Assembly (NCBI GenBank): GCA_028872685.1
Contig: JAPKEI010000075.1
Location: 1 to 10,582, forward strand
Direction of reading: 5' to 3'
DNA: 10,582 nucleotides
Source of the DNA: Verrucomicrobiota bacterium
GTDB taxonomy: Bacteria; Verrucomicrobiota; Verrucomicrobiia; Limisphaerales; UBA1100
A model generated the notes under the pieces. The model did not search any database. It was not told where the DNA came from and saw nothing but the letters and a program-made list of their open reading frames with translations. Below, one piece after another: positions 7,262 through 10,582 of the stretch (position 1 is the first letter of the stretch; the number at the start of each line of letters is the position of its first letter). A program made the translations under genes and the position numbers.

Positions 7262-7927
7262 TCAGCCCTTCAATCGCCCTTTCGTGCTCGGCACCGCTTT
7301 GCCAATGCGCGAATCTTTTTGGCATGCAAAATCAACAGCCTTGGCAAAGGCTTTAAATAACGCCTCCACCACGTGATGCGGTTCCTGCCCGTACAATAAT
7401 TCCAAATGTAAATTGCATCGCGCCTCATTCGCAAACCCTTGAAAAAATTCGCGCGCCAATCCAAACCGAAACGCGCACGCATCGTCCTGAGCTTGTTCGC
7501 TTTTCAAAACCCGAAAGCCGAGTTTATCCATTCCCTTCCAAACCAAATACGGTCTCCCGCTGAAATCAATCACGCACCGCGCCAGTGTTTCATCCATTGG
7601 CACGTGCGCATCGCCCCAAAGCGGATTGCGCGGATCAAACCCAGTGCCGTATCGACGAAGGCCGCGTTTCTCGCCAAGCGCCGCACAATAGGCTTGGCCG
7701 AGTGCGATGCCGCAGTCTTCCACTGCGTGGTGGGCGTCCACCTCGAGATCGCCCGCGCACTTCACCGTGAGGTCGCACACTGAGTGCTTTGCAAACAGCG
7801 TGAGCATGTGATCAAAAAACGGAATGCCAGTGTCCACCGATGCCTTGCCGCGGCCATCGATTTTTAATTTTAGCTGAATCCGGGTTTCCCCAGTGGCGCG
7901 ATCAACCTGCGCCGTGCGTGCTTTCAT
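7262..7927 (-). CDS. hisB: Imidazoleglycerol-phosphate dehydratase
   Basis: HisB (221 aa, monofunctional, no phosphatase domain) removes water from imidazole glycerol phosphate to give imidazole acetol phosphate in cytoplasmic histidine synthesis. The Mn-binding motifs are present: FFDHML (37-42), DAHHAVED (64-71), PMDE (110-113) and EPHHVVEALFKAFAKA (182-197), followed by STKG (214-217). The protein is about 20 residues longer than the usual 195-200. Most of the excess is an in-frame insertion, TGFDPRNPLWGD (95-106), between RRYG and AHVPMDE. All metal ligands flank it intact, so the enzyme should be active. The gene sits 39 bases after trxB with no clear Shine-Dalgarno sequence, and no other his gene is in the window, so the pathway is scattered. 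Its stop is 3 bases from the sigma-factor start. Confidence 0.96.
   Translation of the reverse strand: MKARTAQVDRATGETRIQLKLKIDGRGKASVDTGIPFFDHMLTLFAKHSVCDLTVKCAGDLEVDAHHAVEDCGIALGQAYCAALGEKRGLRRYGTGFDPRNPLWGDAHVPMDETLARCVIDFSGRPYLVWKGMDKLGFRVLKSEQAQDDACAFRFGLAREFFQGFANEARCNLHLELLYGQEPHHVVEALFKAFAKAVDFACQKDSRIGKAVPSTKGRLKG
7266..7271 (-). promoter_or_regulatory. Ribosome binding site of the sigma gene inside hisB
   Basis: GAAGGG on the minus strand overlaps the final Lys-Gly codons of hisB and lies 7 bases before the sigma-factor ATG. A ribosome ending hisB would expose and occupy this site, so the sequence suggests reinitiation-type coupling. The match to the anti-Shine-Dalgarno is only partial. 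Confidence 0.45.
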
Positions 7928-7966
7928 TGGGTTTGCTTTAGTGGGGAATGCCTGCGATTGCGATGT

Positions 7967-8905
7967 TTATTGGCTTTCGGCCGCAAGCAACCGCTCCGCT
8001 TCGATGGCTGCTGCGCAGCCCATTCCGGCGGCGGTTACGGCTTGCCGGTAAACCTTGTCCGAGCAATCGCCGGCCACGAACACGCCGGGCACACTCGTTT
8101 GCGCGCCTTCGGCTCGGGTGATATACCCTGCGTCGTCCATTTCCAATTGTCCCTTAAAAATTTGCGTGTTAGGCACGTGCCCGATTGCGACGAACACGCC
8201 CGCGCAATCCACAGTTTGCTCCGCATCGGTTTTGTTGTTTCGCAGACGCACGCCGCTCACTTTATCTTCACCTAAAATTTCTTCCACTTCAGAGTCCCAG
8301 ACCATTTCAATCTTGTCATTTTCAAGTGTCCGTTCGGCCATGATTTTCGATGCGCGCAATTCATCGCGCCGATGGACGAGATACACTTTACTAGCAAACC
8401 GGGTGAGAAACGTCGCTTCTTCACAAGCTGAATCGCCGCCGCCGACCACCACAAGCGGTTGGTCGCGGAACATCGGCAACGCACCGTCGCACGTGGCGCA
8501 ATAGGTTACGCCTTTTTTATCGAGTCGCGCTTCGCTGTCCAAACCAAGATGCCGGTGCCCTGCCCCGCTGGCGATGATGAGCGTTTGCGCCAGCACCAGC
8601 TCACCATCCACGATGAGCTTGAAGGGGCGTTCGCTTAAATCGACCGTTTCCACCGTGCTGCCGAATTTCACTTTGGCACCAAACCGTTCGGCTTGTTGCT
8701 GCATATTGATCATCAGATCCGTACCATCGATGCCTTCCGGAAAACCCGGATAATTTTCCACAATACTAGTAGTGGTAAGCAGTCCGCCTGGCATCGCACC
8801 GGTGAGCACGGTAGGCGTAAGTTGTGCGCGGGCGGAATAAAGCGCGGCGGTGAGGCCCGCGCATCCGGAGCCAATGATGACGACTTGTTCAGTTTCCTGT
8901 GGCAT
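7967..8905 (-). CDS. trxB: Thioredoxin reductase (NADPH)
   Basis: TrxB (312 aa, usual length 310-320) is the low-molecular-weight flavoenzyme that passes electrons from NADPH through FAD and a disulfide to thioredoxin in the cytoplasm. The FAD Rossmann motif is IIGSGCAG (10-17), with Cys15 where proline is usual. GGLLTTTSIVENYPGFPEG follows at 40-58, with Leu in place of the common Gln. The redox centre is CATC (136-139). The NADPH domain shows GGGDSACEEA (155-164) and HRRDELRAS (178-186), the latter containing the arginines that select NADPH over NADH. The second FAD segment GVFVAGDCSD, ending RQAVTAAGMG, is at 274-296. The ATG lacks a clear Shine-Dalgarno sequence. It lies 75 bases after smc with no terminator seen in the gap, and hisB follows after 39 bases, so one transcript may cover all. 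Confidence 0.97.
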   Translation of the reverse strand: MPQETEQVVIIGSGCAGLTAALYSARAQLTPTVLTGAMPGGLLTTTSIVENYPGFPEGIDGTDLMINMQQQAERFGAKVKFGSTVETVDLSERPFKLIVDGELVLAQTLIIASGAGHRHLGLDSEARLDKKGVTYCATCDGALPMFRDQPLVVVGGGDSACEEATFLTRFASKVYLVHRRDELRASKIMAERTLENDKIEMVWDSEVEEILGEDKVSGVRLRNNKTDAEQTVDCAGVFVAIGHVPNTQIFKGQLEMDDAGYITRAEGAQTSVPGVFVAGDCSDKVYRQAVTAAGMGCAAAIEAERLLAAESQ

Positions 8906-8980
8906 AGGGCGGGAACGCTACGCATCCGCCTCGCTGTTGGCAAGGGCAAGCTTTTAACTAGGGCAAAGAAGTGCGCAAGG

Positions 8981-10582
8981 TTATTTGGCTAGAAAAACTT
9001 CCTCGTCTTCATCCGCGCGGGGATTGGCCTCAAGGGAATCGCCGGCCTCGTTTCGATCCTGCGATGGCGGAGTGTTGTCGTGTTTGGAATGGAATTTCAC
9101 GCTCACAATCTTGCTTACACCGCGTTCCTGCATTGTTACGCCGTACAACACATCCGCCGCCGAAATGGTGCGCTTGCTGTGGGTGATGACGATGAATTGA
9201 GAAAACGTGAGGAATTCTTTGAGTTTTTTTACGTAACGCTCAATGTTGGCATCATCAAGCGGGGCGTCCAATTCGTCCAACACACAAAACGGACTGGGCT
9301 TTACTTGATACAGCGAAAACAGCAGTGCCACGGCGGTCATGGTTTGTTCGCCGCCGGAGAGCAAACTGATGCTGCGCAACTGCTTGCCCGGAGGTGAGGC
9401 CACGATCTCCACACCAGCTTCGAGCACGTCCGCTTCCTCCGTGAGCACAAGATTTGCTTTGCCGCCACCGAAGAGGTCGGGAAACATTTTCTGAAAGTTC
9501 TCGCGCACTTTCTCAAAAGTTTCCATGAACATTTCGCGCGACTGTTTATCGATGCGGGCGATAACTTCCTGAAGCTCGGCCTTAGCATTCACTAAATCAT
9601 CATGTTGCGTGCTGAGGAAAGTGTGGCGCTCTTCAATCTCTTCGTACTCATCAATCGCCACCAGATTGACCGGCCCCATCCCGTCAATTTTTTCCTGCAA
9701 GGCGGAAACTTGCTCACCCACAGCACCCCAATCTGTCGGCTGCGCATCACCAGTCATTTCTTCCGCCGTGACGGTTTCGGTGGTGGTTTGGCCGTTGTCG
9801 GTGATGTTGATCGTCACGCAATCACCGCGCACTTCGTGGAGGTTCACGGTGTATTTCTCGCGGATGCGTTCCACGAGTTGCTCCTGCGTCATTCGTTTCT
9901 CCGCCAGCTCCACTTCAATCTCACCCTTGCGCTCCTGGAGTTCGGTAAGTGAATTACGTTTCTCCGAAAGCTCCATCTCGCGCCGTTCAGCTCCGGCGGC
10001 TTGTTGATTGCGCTGCTGCGTGAGTTCCGCCGATTGCTCGCTGGAAGTCTCGCGCTCAATGCGCAGCCGATCCATCTCGCGGCGCGACTCCACATTCTGC
10101 GCTTCAAACTGCACCTTGCGCTCAGCACTTTCGCTCAAGGTTTGTTGCGCGCGCTCGAGTGTGCGCTGCAATTCCTCAAGTCGCTGTTCCATCGGTGTCT
10201 TGCGCTCGAGCAATGAATTCTCGCGTTCCTCGGCTTTGGACAGCGCAACCTTTGCTTCCGTTAAATCCTCGATGGCGCTTTCGCGGCGCTCGCGTTGTTC
10301 GTCGATGAACTGCTCATGCCCGTCGAGTGCCTCCTGGAATCCGCGCGCGCCCTCTTCCATCTCACGAATACGCGCGCCCAATCCTTGCGTCCGGCCCTTC
10401 GCGCCCTCCTCTTGTTCAGCAAGATTGCGCACCTCAAAAACCACGGTGTCGATTTTCTGGTGTAAGACCTGCCTTGAATTTTGCAGCGCGTTAAATTCGC
10501 CCTTCGAGGTGGCAATCGCCACTTCGCGGTCACTCAATTCGTCACGCGCATTTTGCAAGCTCGCCTGCAATTCCGTTTGTTC
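8981..10582 (-). CDS. smc: Chromosome segregation ATPase SMC, C-terminal part (5' end outside window)
   Basis: The frame is open at the right edge and codes for the last 533 residues of SMC, the ATPase that folds and helps segregate chromosomes together with ScpA and ScpB. Residues 1-240 (numbered from the window edge) are a charged Glu/Arg/Gln-rich coiled coil, the arm returning from the hinge. An unusual beta-like segment follows (about 249-278). Next is MGPVNLVAIDEYEEIEER, then LFGGGKANL, typical of the C-terminal head. The ATPase signature LSGGEQ is at 408-413, Walker B CVLDELDAPLDDAN with Asp436 and Glu437, and the H-loop His468 in ITHSKRT. The protein ends in a hydrophilic tail of about 35 residues, acidic towards the end, beyond the head. 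The N-terminal head and the hinge are not in the window. A TTG at 10570 could be read as a start, but upstream codons remain open and the family requires a longer protein. Confidence 0.96.
   Translation of the reverse strand, partial: EQTELQASLQNARDELSDREVAIATSKGEFNALQNSRQVLHQKIDTVVFEVRNLAEQEEGAKGRTQGLGARIREMEEGARGFQEALDGHEQFIDEQRERRESAIEDLTEAKVALSKAEERENSLLERKTPMEQRLEELQRTLERAQQTLSESAERKVQFEAQNVESRREMDRLRIERETSSEQSAELTQQRNQQAAGAERREMELSEKRNSLTELQERKGEIEVELAEKRMTQEQLVERIREKYTVNLHEVRGDCVTINITDNGQTTTETVTAEEMTGDAQPTDWGAVGEQVSALQEKIDGMGPVNLVAIDEYEEIEERHTFLSTQHDDLVNAKAELQEVIARIDKQSREMFMETFEKVRENFQKMFPDLFGGGKANLVLTEEADVLEAGVEIVASPPGKQLRSISLLSGGEQTMTAVALLFSLYQVKPSPFCVLDELDAPLDDANIERYVKKLKEFLTFSQFIVITHSKRTISAADVLYGVTMQERGVSKIVSVKFHSKHDNTPPSQDRNEAGDSLEANPRADEDEEVFLAK

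Noticed and set aside
8906..8980. Promoter or terminator in the smc-trxB gap
   Set aside because: No hairpin with a T tract and no convincing -35/-10 pair could be found on the minus strand.
10568..10570. TTG as the start of the smc gene
   Set aside because: The frame stays open to the window edge and SMC needs a hinge and N-terminal head, so the gene continues outside.

Overview
The window is dominated by conserved housekeeping genes of a bacterial chromosome of moderate G+C content. The organism is most likely from the PVC group, probably Verrucomicrobiota. The main evidence is the GyrA active-site neighbourhood, which has the CGDTSGNYHPHGEAVIYP form. I recall closely similar forms from Chlamydia and other PVC bacteria, unlike the enterobacterial HPHGDSAVYD. 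The ECF sigma factor paired with a cysteine-free, one-TM anti-sigma-like protein, and the weak or absent Shine-Dalgarno sequences at several starts, fit that view. The assignment is an inference from remembered families, not from a search.

Layout. Bases 1-692 (+) hold the 3' two-thirds or so of an ArsM-like (arsenite) SAM methyltransferase. It converges on, and overlaps by 4 bases, the end of a long run of minus-strand genes. In transcription order (right to left) that run is: smc (10582-8981, 5' end outside the window), trxB (8905-7967), hisB (7927-7262), an ECF sigma factor (7258-6656), a putative membrane anti-sigma factor (6634-6065), a Rho-independent terminator (6044-6011), a gyrase leader of about 170 bases, gyrB (5843-3345) and gyrA (3334-689). 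No tRNA, rRNA, insertion sequence, CRISPR array or phage gene is visible. No gene-free stretch exceeds about 225 bases.

How the genes work together. gyrB and gyrA, 10 bases apart, give both DNA gyrase subunits, which control supercoiling. SMC further upstream also acts on chromosome organisation. TrxB keeps the thioredoxin pool reduced, and HisB performs a middle step of histidine synthesis. The sigma and anti-sigma genes follow hisB with only 3 bases between the hisB stop and the sigma start, so the regulator probably shares hisB's transcript and may be translationally coupled to it. The terminator separates this unit from gyrBA.

No clear new defence or mobile system is present. The best leads are the non-canonical quinolone-contact residues in GyrA, the hisB-coupled sigma/anti-sigma pair, a repeat-plus-hairpin structure in the gyrB leader, in-frame insertions in HisB and in SMC, and the C-terminal Cys-Cys end of the ArsM-like protein.
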